Source: a bacterium (GTDB taxonomy: Bacteria > Auribacterota > UBA3054). From it: a stretch of DNA of 64,000 nucleotides. The stretch lies in the NCBI GenBank assembly GCA_017557885.1, contig JAFYXV010000007.1, forward strand, positions 310,001-374,000. Reading direction: 5' to 3'. Positions 17,255-24,730 of this stretch are shown here, in pieces. Made by a program: the position numbers and the translations under genes. A model generated the notes under the pieces. The model worked only from the letters and a program-made list of their open reading frames with translations. It ran no database searches and was not told the origin of the DNA. Within the stretch, counting starts at the first letter, position 1, and each line of letters opens with the position of its first letter.

Positions 17255-17638
17255 ATGAGAGATATTGAAGTTTCCTGGGTGGAACTGGCCGGACCGAAGG
17301 CCAAGGATCCCGATCAGCTGATGCTTTTAGGCGGAACTTACGGCGGCAGGGAATGGAGCATGCGTCCCGAGGCCATGGCCATGGCGATCGACAGGGGGCT
17401 GTATGCTTTCCATGCGGTGGTTTTCGAAGAGGTCTTGCCGGTCGTTTTGATAAAAAACGCCGCCGGGAAGGTCTGCGGGTTGGGGACGCCCAAGGATATC
17501 GGCCCCCTGAAGCTCCTGCTGACGCTTCCAGGGCGTTCTTCCTCAAAGGGCGATGAGAAGACCGTGACGGTGACAAAAGCGCGTAATTTGGGCGCTGGGG
17601 CGAAAAAAACGGTTGCCACGAAGAAGACCGTGAAGTAG
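17255..17638 (+). CDS. Small DUF3892-like protein with basic tail
   Basis: Protein of 127 residues with AAGGAGG before the ATG. The first 97 residues match the C-terminal domain of the gene at 13370: IEVSWVELAGP, MLLGGTYGGREW, FEEVLPVVLIKN and GTPKDIGPLKLLLTLPG. The last 30 residues are Lys/Ala/Thr-rich (KKTVATKKTVK), which suggests nucleic acid or membrane-phosphate contact. DUF3892 proteins have no established function. It lies between the PRTase-DprA pair and a membrane acyltransferase. Its GC-rich codon use resembles the host genome rather than the AT-rich pair. Confidence 0.6.
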   Translation: MRDIEVSWVELAGPKAKDPDQLMLLGGTYGGREWSMRPEAMAMAIDRGLYAFHAVVFEEVLPVVLIKNAAGKVCGLGTPKDIGPLKLLLTLPGRSSSKGDEKTVTVTKARNLGAGAKKTVATKKTVK

Positions 17639-17642
17639 ATCC

Positions 17643-18737
17643 ATGGTCGAAGAGAAAAAGAGACTGGTCTCTCTGGATATCGCCAGGGGCTTCGACATGA
17701 TCTGGATCATGGGTCTGGAGGATGTTGTCGTCGCTCTGGCGGGATTGTTGGGCTGGGATTGGCTGGCAAGGCAAATGCATCATCCGGCCTGGCACGGGCT
17801 GACATTTATCGACACGGTCTTTCCGACGTTTTTGTTTCTGGCGGGATTATCTTTTCCCTTTTCTTTGGCGAGCTCAAGGGAGAAGGGGAGAAGCACGATT
17901 GGGATCGTGTTGCGTATCGTGCGGCGGGCTCTGGTCCTGGTCTTTTTGGGCATGGTCTATAACGGACTGTTGGAAGACGGATTTTCCGACCTTAGGTATG
18001 CGAGCGTCTTGGGAAGAATCGGCCTGGGCTGGGGGCTGGCGGCGATAGTTTATATGTTCGTCGGTCTCAAGGGACGTATTGGCGTTTTTGTTGGCGCGCT
18101 GGCCGGGTATTTCTTCGCTATGAAATATCTGCCTGGCGTGCTCGGCTTGGGAGACCCCATGAGCTTGAAGGGGAACCTGTGCGGGTATATCGACAGGCTG
18201 CTGCTGCCGGGTGTTTTCGTGCCGGCTCCGGGAGTGTTCGACGTGGAGGGGCTTTTGGGAGTCGTGCCTTCCGCCTGCACAGCGTTGCTGGGAACTTTTG
18301 TGGGGGATATCGTTAGATGTGAGCGCTGGTCGGGTAAGAGGAAAAGCCTTTTGCTTTTGGGTATGGGCGCGGCGTTGGTCGTTTTGGGATTGCTTGTCGC
18401 TTTTGCGTTCCCAATCAATAAGAAGCTGTGGTCGCCATCCTTCGTGCTTTTGATGGGCGGATATTCCACATGCATGTTTCTGCTTTTTTATTATGTCGCT
18501 GATGTGTTGGGATATGCTAAGCCTTTCTTCGTTTTCAGGGTGATCGGCTTGAACGCCATAACGATCTATATGCTGCAAAGAATGGTGCATCTTCACGGAA
18601 CGAACAAATTCCTCTTCGGTGCGGTCGCGGGAGCTTTAGGAAGATTTGAAGAGCTGTTCCTGGCGATCACTTACACACTGCTGTGCTGGGTGATCTTGTG
18701 GCTTTTGTACAAAGGTAAGATATTCTTGAAAGTGTAA
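17643..18737 (+). CDS. NagX/HGSNAT-like membrane acyltransferase (DUF5009/DUF1624 type)
   Basis: Integral membrane protein of 364 residues with about nine or ten hydrophobic helices. The start RLVSLDIARGFDMIWIMGLED and the HHPAWHGLTFIDTVFPTFLF segment are typical of the heparan-alpha-glucosaminide N-acetyltransferase/NagX family, which moves acetyl groups from cytoplasmic acetyl-CoA to amino sugars across the membrane. The histidine in HPAWHG corresponds to the region holding the proposed active-site His. FRVIGLNAITIYML near the C-terminus is also a family feature. The gene starts four bases after the DUF3892-like gene stop, so the two are probably cotranscribed. A bidirectional terminator separates it from the convergent caspase-like gene. 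The exact acceptor is unknown. Confidence 0.78.
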   Translation: MVEEKKRLVSLDIARGFDMIWIMGLEDVVVALAGLLGWDWLARQMHHPAWHGLTFIDTVFPTFLFLAGLSFPFSLASSREKGRSTIGIVLRIVRRALVLVFLGMVYNGLLEDGFSDLRYASVLGRIGLGWGLAAIVYMFVGLKGRIGVFVGALAGYFFAMKYLPGVLGLGDPMSLKGNLCGYIDRLLLPGVFVPAPGVFDVEGLLGVVPSACTALLGTFVGDIVRCERWSGKRKSLLLLGMGAALVVLGLLVAFAFPINKKLWSPSFVLLMGGYSTCMFLLFYYVADVLGYAKPFFVFRVIGLNAITIYMLQRMVHLHGTNKFLFGAVAGALGRFEELFLAITYTLLCWVILWLLYKGKIFLKV

Positions 18738-18742
18738 AAAAA

Positions 18743-18772
18743 GAAGGCCTCCTTTCGGGAGGCCTTCCTTTT
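18743..18772. terminator. Bidirectional terminator between convergent genes
   Basis: GAAGGCCTCC / GGAGGCCTTC stem with a five-base loop, flanked by A-rich and T-rich tracts. It can serve the NagX-like gene on the plus strand and the caspase-like gene on the minus strand. Confidence 0.85.
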
Positions 18773-18790
18773 TGCAGTTGTTTTCTTGTT

Positions 18791-20341
18791 TTATTTTTTG
18801 ATAAGGGTGGCGGAGAAGGATTTTCCTTCCTTGTATTTTTTGGAAACGGAGATGGGGAAGCTCATGACTTCTCCGTGGCTGATCAACGTCAGATCGACGA
18901 GCTGCCTGTCTTCTCCCAAAGGCGTGAAGGCTTCCCAGAGATTGAGGACCTCGTTCAGTTTCAGCCTGAACTTGGCTTCCCCTTTCTTTTCGTTGACCTT
19001 TATCTGGAAAGTGCCGAGGGAGAAGAAATTGTAGTCCATGATCTCATAGGTCTTGGTGGTCCCGTTCTTGTTGGATTTGGAGGGCTGCCCGGTCTGGCCT
19101 AAGACGACAGGATATTTGTTGATCCATAAAGTGGCGCTGAAGTTTTCAACTTTGGCTTTTATTCCGGGCTTGAACTTGTACGTAAAGGCAAGGTCGAATT
19201 TAGTGGGGAACAGGGGATCAAACTCATAGCGCTTGAAGTTGACTTTAAGGGACTGCTTGGTGACGGTATAATTCGGTTTTTCTTCGATTGGGGCGTCGTT
19301 TACCGTTATGTTAAGATCCTGGCTGACGTTCGAGAAAGAATAGCCGAAGTAACCGTCTTCAAGTTCCAGATACCCGTAGGATTCCGGCTGGGGGATCGGA
19401 GAAGCGAAGAGCGAGTCGCCGAGAGAGGGGTTGCTGATATAAGGTTCCTGCCAGCCAATGGGGACTACGAAGGAGTAAGCCCTGTTGAAGAGCTCGGAGA
19501 AGGAAATGAGGCCGTCTTGATCTTCATCGGTGAGGGAATCGAAAGCAAAAACCAAGCCCGAGGTGAAAAGGCTGTAGAAATCCGAGGTGTAGGAATATTC
19601 GTCGCTTTGGCTGGCGGTGATGAAGAGAGAGTCGTTCTTAAGGTCGGCGGCGGCTTGGGCGGCGGAGATGCCGCATTTTTTGGCTTTGATATTCGCCATT
19701 TCTGTTTGGATGGCTTCGGCCATGGCTTCGGGTGGGATCATGCCGGCGGAGAAGCAGGAGTCCAAGATGACGATGATTATTACGCCGTCCTTGAATTTGG
19801 CGAGGTCTTCGGCTAACTCAGTGGCGAAATATTCCTCATCGTAGGCGCAAAGGCAGAAGGGATCGTCTCCGCCGTGGCTGGAATGGAAGTAGAGGAAGAT
19901 GTCGCCAGGGTTAAGAGACTCGGAGGCTGCGGAGATCTTTTTCCTGATGGAGTCCTTGGTGGCGTTTTCATTGTTCAATATGGTGGCGTTTTTCGCGTTG
20001 AAATAGCCCAGACCAGTAAAGCCTTCCGCCATGCCCTGGGAGTCGTTCACGCAGGTGTCGAGGGATCCCGGATCGAATTCTGGATCATATTCGTCGATGC
20101 CGACGAAGAGGGAGATGTTGTGGCGGTCTGATTGAGCGATCTTGCCTTCCCAAGAGGCATTTTTTATAAACCTGCCGGAGGGAACGGATCCGCCGCCGAC
20201 GAAGAATCCGCCGGGAGAAACGGAGGCGGTGTAGTTCGTGGAGTAGCCGTCAATAGAGTTGTAGGTGAAGGTCACCTGATAGGCGAGAAGAGTGCTCGCC
20301 GCGAAAGCGACTGAGAGCGCGATTGCTGAAAGTTTTTTCAT
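18791..20341 (-). CDS. Secreted caspase-like (C14) protease with EF-hand loop, dyad intact (paralogue 2)
   Basis: Exported protein of 516 residues, paralogous to the gene at 8486. It has signal peptide 1-20 (ASTLLAYQ), a beta-rich N-terminal domain with STNYTASVSPG, and a caspase-like core: LFVGIDEYD, LDTCVNDSQG, FHSSHGGDD with catalytic His156, and VILDSCFSAG with catalytic Cys196. The EF-hand loop is intact (D272, D274, D276, G277, I279, S280, E283). The beta-rich C-terminus ends YKEGKSFSATLIKK. The pattern D(S/A)C(F/Y)S is the canonical metacaspase/caspase active-site context, so activity is expected, probably in the periplasm or outside the cell. A minus-strand extended -10 (TGCTAAAAT) is visible about 50 bases upstream. 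Together with the gene at 8486 it brackets the accessory block. Confidence 0.82.
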   Translation of the reverse strand: MKKLSAIALSVAFAASTLLAYQVTFTYNSIDGYSTNYTASVSPGGFFVGGGSVPSGRFIKNASWEGKIAQSDRHNISLFVGIDEYDPEFDPGSLDTCVNDSQGMAEGFTGLGYFNAKNATILNNENATKDSIRKKISAASESLNPGDIFLYFHSSHGGDDPFCLCAYDEEYFATELAEDLAKFKDGVIIIVILDSCFSAGMIPPEAMAEAIQTEMANIKAKKCGISAAQAAADLKNDSLFITASQSDEYSYTSDFYSLFTSGLVFAFDSLTDEDQDGLISFSELFNRAYSFVVPIGWQEPYISNPSLGDSLFASPIPQPESYGYLELEDGYFGYSFSNVSQDLNITVNDAPIEEKPNYTVTKQSLKVNFKRYEFDPLFPTKFDLAFTYKFKPGIKAKVENFSATLWINKYPVVLGQTGQPSKSNKNGTTKTYEIMDYNFFSLGTFQIKVNEKKGEAKFRLKLNEVLNLWEAFTPLGEDRQLVDLTLISHGEVMSFPISVSKKYKEGKSFSATLIKK

Positions 20342-20564
20342 TTGATCTTTATTTAAGATTGTTATTCAGATATTGACTTTAATAATTTTAGCATATATCT
20401 AGAACCAGTTTGATGTTTTGACAAAAAGTGATACTATTCCTTGTTCTTATCAGGGGAATAATCACATTTAAGCCCTTTAAATATGTCCCGTTTCTTAATA
20501 ATAGTGCCGGTTTTTGATATAATTAAAACGGAATAATTGATTTAATCTTTTTTGGGCATATTAA

Positions 20565-20906
20565 ATGGAAAAAAGAGTAGAAAAAATATTAAATGAATAT
20601 GTGGATGTAGTAAAGAATATCTACAAGGAACATATTCAGCAGATCATCCTATACGGTTCCTATGCGAGAGGGGACTATAGAGATGATTCTGATATTGATA
20701 TTATGATTCTTCTTGATATTCCTGATATGAAGATAAAAGATTATCGTCATACTCTCTCGAATTATACATATGATTTCAATATAGATAATGATGTTGACAT
20801 AAAGCCTATAGCCAAAAACGAGGCTCACTTTAACAAGTGGGCCGTCAATTATCCTTTTTACAACAACATCAGGAATGAGGGAATAAGGCTGTATGGAACC
20901 AAATAG
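20565..20906 (+). CDS. MNT-type nucleotidyltransferase (MNT/HEPN pair)
   Basis: Protein of 113 residues of the minimal nucleotidyltransferase family. The defining motif is LYGSYARGDYRDDSDIDIMI (GS...R...DxD). MNT proteins pair with HEPN toxins and neutralise them, in known cases by adding AMP residues. An upstream TATAAT with TGA extension is at 20515-20523. The composition is AT-rich compared with flanking genes. Its partner HEPN frame starts at 20893, overlaps its last 14 bases, and is interrupted by a stop. Confidence 0.85.
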   Translation: MEKRVEKILNEYVDVVKNIYKEHIQQIILYGSYARGDYRDDSDIDIMILLDIPDMKIKDYRHTLSNYTYDFNIDNDVDIKPIAKNEAHFNKWAVNYPFYNNIRNEGIRLYGTK

Positions 20907-21303
20907 TGATAGTGGCTCCAGAAAAGATTTGATGTTGTATAGAATGAGTACTGCCAAAGAGAATTTGGCAGAGGCGAAATTGTTGTTGTCTTAAAATCTT
21001 TTTAAAGGCGCTAACAACAGGGCGTATTATGCTATTTTTCACGCCATAAACGCGATCTTTGCGCTGGACGGAAAAAGTTATAGACGCCATAAAGATGTTC
21101 TGGGAAATTTTAACAAAGAGTATGTTAAAACTGGTGCTTTTCCTAAGGATCTAGGCAGCAGGATCGTGGCAGCAGAGGAAATCAGACATACAAGCGATTA
21201 TGACGATTTCTATATTGCGACGAAAAATGAGGCTGAAGAAATAATAGATACAGCTGAAGAATTTATCAAACTTGCGGAAAAGTTTTGTGAGTCTCAAGTT
21301 TGA
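20893..21303 (+). pseudogene. HEPN-domain toxin gene interrupted by an in-frame TAA
   Basis: Reading from the ATG at 20893 gives MEPNSDSGSRKDLMLYRMST and then AKENLAEAKLLLS, followed by TAA at 20992-20994. The same frame then stays open to a TGA at 21301-21303. The continuation includes NLFKGANNRAYYAIFHAINA, with the HEPN RNase motif R-x6-H (RAYYAIFH), and a helical tail (AAEEIRHTSDYDDFY). Without the stop this would be a 136-residue HEPN protein partnered with the upstream MNT. The stop lies where relatives have a polar residue, so a CAA-to-TAA change is the simplest explanation. A sequencing error is an alternative. As read, the conserved RNase motif is not translated. Confidence 0.75.
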
Positions 21304-21331
21304 TTCAAGTTATAGAAGAGAGAAAGAATAA

Positions 21332-21883
21332 TTAATATTCATAGCCCGGACGAAAAAGGATGGTCTGCATCAGATTCTCTTCAACCATGTCTGACAAAGA
21401 ATTATATTCGTAGGTCGATTCGTCAGGTTTGTCGCTGCTATCAGATTTCTCTTTCGATCCTTCGTTCGGCTCCTTCACAGTGATTGGGTTTTCAAAGTAT
21501 CCCAAAGTCGCTAGATCAAAAACAGTCAGGCCAAGGAATGTCGGAACTCCCAGGGTCATCATTAAGACCGGGGTTACTACAGGATATGTTCCATGTGCCG
21601 GTACGAAGGAAACAATTGGACCTAAGACTACCCAAGACAAAGGGCGCGCGAAAGCGAAGGGATGAATACTCGGAAGATCCGATTCGTCAACACGGTCTGT
21701 TTCCTGATTGGTTTCCGCCACTGCCACCGGTATCGCCTGTTTAACCGTTTCTTCTCCTTTGGCTTTTTCATCATTTATGATGTTGCCCTTCTCGTCATAA
21801 TTGTAAAACTCAACTGTTACGCATGACGACAGGGTTGTCATCATGAGGAGCGTTGCAAGAGTTAGGAGAATTTTGGACTTCAT
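21332..21883 (-). CDS. Predicted lipoprotein, last gene of the pseudocaspase operon
   Basis: Protein of 183 residues with a lipoprotein signal (LLMMTTLSSCVTVEFY; lipobox LSSC). The middle carries a hydrophobic stretch (PVVTPVLMMTLGVPTFLG), and the tail is rich in Glu, Ser, Asp and Lys. No family is recognised with confidence. The ATG at 21883 is chosen because it starts the signal peptide; the open frame continues upstream into the preceding gene. It starts 28 bases after the caspase-like gene at 21912 on the same strand, so it is the fourth gene of that unit and its product may be a membrane partner of the exported caspase homologues. Confidence 0.6.
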   Translation of the reverse strand: MKSKILLTLATLLMMTTLSSCVTVEFYNYDEKGNIINDEKAKGEETVKQAIPVAVAETNQETDRVDESDLPSIHPFAFARPLSWVVLGPIVSFVPAHGTYPVVTPVLMMTLGVPTFLGLTVFDLATLGYFENPITVKEPNEGSKEKSDSSDKPDESTYEYNSLSDMVEENLMQTILFRPGYEY

Positions 21884-21911
21884 TTTTGGAAGGCCCTGAC
21901 GGAAATGAGGT

Positions 21912-23288
21912 TTACTTTTTTCTGGGGAATTTGGCGGTGAGGGTCTTTCCGGGCTTGTAGGTCTTCTGGAAGGGGACCATGGGGTGGAAGAGGATAGAGA
22001 AGTCCCTAAGGGATACCTGGATCTCTTCGGGGCTGGAGTCGAGGGTGAAGGCGTCGGCCAGGAAGCTCTTTTCGCTGAAGGTGAGTTTGCCAACAAGGGT
22101 CTTCTTGTTTATGGTGAGTTTGCCGACGGTCTTGAACTCGTAATTCTCTATCGTGTAAGTGACGGAGGACTTGGATTCCTTTATTTTTCTGCCTATGGGG
22201 ATGCAGATCCGGTCAAGGTATAGGGCCGGGGAGACGAAGTCGTAGTAGGGGAAGAGGGCCTCAAGGGAGAACTTGGTGGGGTACGAGGGGCCGCCGTCTT
22301 TCAGTTTGGCCTGGAGGGAGCCTTTTCGGACTTCGAGAAGATTATCCCAGGTGCCTTTCCAGCTGCCTTCCTCTATGTAAAGCTCCAGGTCGGAGTCCAC
22401 CGCGGGGACCCAGGCGGTGAAGTCGTTTTTACTTACCCGGATCCAGCCGTCGCATCCGACTTCGGGAGCCAGGGCCCAGTAAAGGGGAGAAGAGATCTCG
22501 CCGTATCCGTAATAGGGCGAGAGCTTCGATTTGATGGCGATGAGGTAATTCCTGGCGCGGTAGTACATTTCCGTGAAGGAAAGCAGTCCGTTGCCGTCGC
22601 CGTCGGTGACATTGTCGAAGGAGCGGTCGAGGGCGAGAGTGAAGGGGCTCATCTGCTCCTTGTACTTCTTGGAAATGTTCTTATCGCAGTATATGTAGAC
22701 GCGTTCATTTTTAAGAACGTAAGGGACGAAATCCCTGGCGTTGTCGGCGTCTATTATGACGACGATCCTTACGTTGGTGTCGAAGAGTGATAGGTCCGAG
22801 ACGAACTCGTCCGTGGTGTAGACTTCGTCGTTATAGAGGAGCAGTCCGCCGTCTTTAACCGTGCCGGTGAAGTAGAAGAGGAGGGTATCCTTGATGGCGA
22901 GCTGGGAGGCCTGGCCCTTTATGAAGCCTCGGACGGTGTCCTTGGTCGCCAGGGAGCCGTAGAAGGAGTACTTGGTGAAGATGGTGTTGCAGATCTTATC
23001 TATGCACTCCATGTCGTGGTAGGCGAGCTGAGACCCTTCACTTGTTTCCTGTCCTACGATGAGGGCGACGTTCTTGTCGTACTGCTGGGGGGAGATCCTG
23101 TGGATCCTGAAGTTCTTGACGCCATCCTGGCCCGATGAGATCTGGTTCACATAGTAGAAGTCCTCGCCGGGGGGGACGGTGGTGAAGAAGTTCGTGCCGT
23201 AGTCTTTGCTTTCATATTCTACGTGGATCTGATAGGCGCTTGCGGTCAAGCAGGCGGCTGCCAGAAGAAGTACGGAGAGCCGATGCAT
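21912..23288 (-). CDS. Secreted pseudocaspase with EF-hand loop (paralogue 3)
   Basis: Exported protein of 458 residues, homologous to the caspase-like genes at 8486 and 18791 in layout: signal peptide (ASAYQ), YGTNFF...PPGEDF N-terminal domain, caspase-like core, EF-hand, and beta-rich C-terminus ending YKPGKTLTAKFPRKK. Both catalytic positions are changed. The SSHGG His site reads FYFTGTVKDGG (Thr143), and the DACYS site reads VIIDADNAR (Asp182). The EF-hand loop is complete (D229, D231, N233, G234, L236, S237, E240). The fold is therefore kept without protease chemistry. A Shine-Dalgarno (GAGGAG) lies inside the end of the preceding gene, two bases separating stop and start. Confidence 0.75.
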   Translation of the reverse strand: MHRLSVLLLAAACLTASAYQIHVEYESKDYGTNFFTTVPPGEDFYYVNQISSGQDGVKNFRIHRISPQQYDKNVALIVGQETSEGSQLAYHDMECIDKICNTIFTKYSFYGSLATKDTVRGFIKGQASQLAIKDTLLFYFTGTVKDGGLLLYNDEVYTTDEFVSDLSLFDTNVRIVVIIDADNARDFVPYVLKNERVYIYCDKNISKKYKEQMSPFTLALDRSFDNVTDGDGNGLLSFTEMYYRARNYLIAIKSKLSPYYGYGEISSPLYWALAPEVGCDGWIRVSKNDFTAWVPAVDSDLELYIEEGSWKGTWDNLLEVRKGSLQAKLKDGGPSYPTKFSLEALFPYYDFVSPALYLDRICIPIGRKIKESKSSVTYTIENYEFKTVGKLTINKKTLVGKLTFSEKSFLADAFTLDSSPEEIQVSLRDFSILFHPMVPFQKTYKPGKTLTAKFPRKK

Positions 23289-23290
23289 AG

Positions 23291-24730
23291 TTATCTCCTC
23301 TTGTCAAGTTTGGCGGAGAAAGTCTTTCCGGGCTTGTAGGTCTTTAGGAATGAGAGTCCGGCGCCTGAAAGCATTCCGCGGCAGTTGATCATCAGGGGAA
23401 CGATCTCTTCGCCGTCCTCGAACTTGAGTTCGTTGGCTATCTTGGACGTGCTCTTGAGGTTGATATTGCATTGGCAATATCCTTTTTTTATGCTGAATTT
23501 AAACTTGGACGTGATATTGAAATCGTAGTCAACCGTGGCCATGGTGAGGCTGCGCTCGGTCTCTTTCAAGAAAGTGTCGAAGGGCATGAAGTAGTTCCCG
23601 AAGTTAATGGATAAATAGTCGATCTCCGGAATATCTTCAACGTTGAAAGTGAGGGAGAGCTTGGTGGGATAATTGGGGCCGGCTTCCTTTAAGTTAGCGT
23701 TCAGGGAGGCTTTCTGAGGAGTGATGACATAGTCCGACCTCGTTTCGCCTTCCTCAAGGTAGACTATGGCGTCGCTCTGGATGTTGGGAAGCATGAACTT
23801 GAAAGTGTCGTCCTCGTGATTGACATAGACTCTTCCGTTGCTGGAAACGTAGGGGACGGGGGAGAGGTATATCTTGGAGGCGAGCTCCTGGTTGTTCATG
23901 CTCGGCTGGTTGGTAAGCTTTTTGGAAGCGAGCCAGGCCTTGGCCCTGAGGAAATATTCGTCGCAGGAGAGGAGTCCGTCTTCGTTCAGGTCGGTCACAT
24001 TGGCGCGCGACAACCACATTCCCATTGTGAAGGGGCTGACTTCTTCCTGCCATTTGCCGACGATCTTTCTCCATTTTTTATGCTTGGCGGGAAGGTTTTT
24101 GTCGGAGGCGATCATGAGGAAGTTCTTGTTGTCTTTCTGGATCCCCTTGTTGGCGAGCAGGTGGGCATTGTCGGCGTCCAGCACGACGATGATTATGACG
24201 CCGTCCTTGAAGAGCGAGAGGTCCTCGGCGAATTCAGTGGAAGTGTAGTTGTCGTCGTAGAGGGCCATGCTCGCGTCGGAATTGATTATGCCGGAGTAAT
24301 AGAAGAGGAAAGTGTCGCCCTTTTCGTAATTGGCGGCGCATTCCTGGAAGATCTCCCGAATGCGGTCTTTTTTGACTTTTATGTCTGTCATAATTTCCCT
24401 ATTAGGGAAGTACTCGGCGACATACTCGCCCATGACGTAGGCGTCGTCAGCGAACATTTCATCATAGAGTGGAAGATCCGTAGTCGACTCGGATAGTCCT
24501 ACAAAGAGCCCGGCGTTGGCATGAGCGATCTGGTCGGGCAGACGGGAGACCGTCATCTTGGTCAGACTTTGCTCAAAGGTCAGTTTCCCATTGTAGGTGA
24601 AGTCTTCTCCGGGAGAGACCACGGCGGTGAAGTTCGTTCCGTATTCGGCCCCGGCGAAAGTGAAGTCGATCTCGTAGGCTAGCGCTGCCTGGGCAAGGAG
24701 GAGAACTGCTAAGGCGAAAAGATTTTTCAT
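23291..24730 (-). CDS. Secreted pseudocaspase with EF-hand loop (paralogue 4)
   Basis: Exported protein of 479 residues of the same family: signal peptide ending ALAYE, EYGTNFTAVVSPGEDF domain, caspase-like core. At the catalytic His position it reads FLFYYSGIINSDA (Ile148), and at the Cys position VVLDADNAH (Asp187), so both residues are lost. A good EF-hand loop (DLNEDGLLSCDE) and the C-terminal YKPGKTFSAKLDKRR motif remain. The start codon overlaps the stop of the upstream paralogue (ATGA), implying translational coupling and coordinated amounts. It is most like the gene at 21912 (both read DADNA at the former Cys), so they probably arose by duplication after inactivation. Confidence 0.75.
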   Translation of the reverse strand: MKNLFALAVLLLAQAALAYEIDFTFAGAEYGTNFTAVVSPGEDFTYNGKLTFEQSLTKMTVSRLPDQIAHANAGLFVGLSESTTDLPLYDEMFADDAYVMGEYVAEYFPNREIMTDIKVKKDRIREIFQECAANYEKGDTFLFYYSGIINSDASMALYDDNYTSTEFAEDLSLFKDGVIIIVVLDADNAHLLANKGIQKDNKNFLMIASDKNLPAKHKKWRKIVGKWQEEVSPFTMGMWLSRANVTDLNEDGLLSCDEYFLRAKAWLASKKLTNQPSMNNQELASKIYLSPVPYVSSNGRVYVNHEDDTFKFMLPNIQSDAIVYLEEGETRSDYVITPQKASLNANLKEAGPNYPTKLSLTFNVEDIPEIDYLSINFGNYFMPFDTFLKETERSLTMATVDYDFNITSKFKFSIKKGYCQCNINLKSTSKIANELKFEDGEEIVPLMINCRGMLSGAGLSFLKTYKPGKTFSAKLDKRR

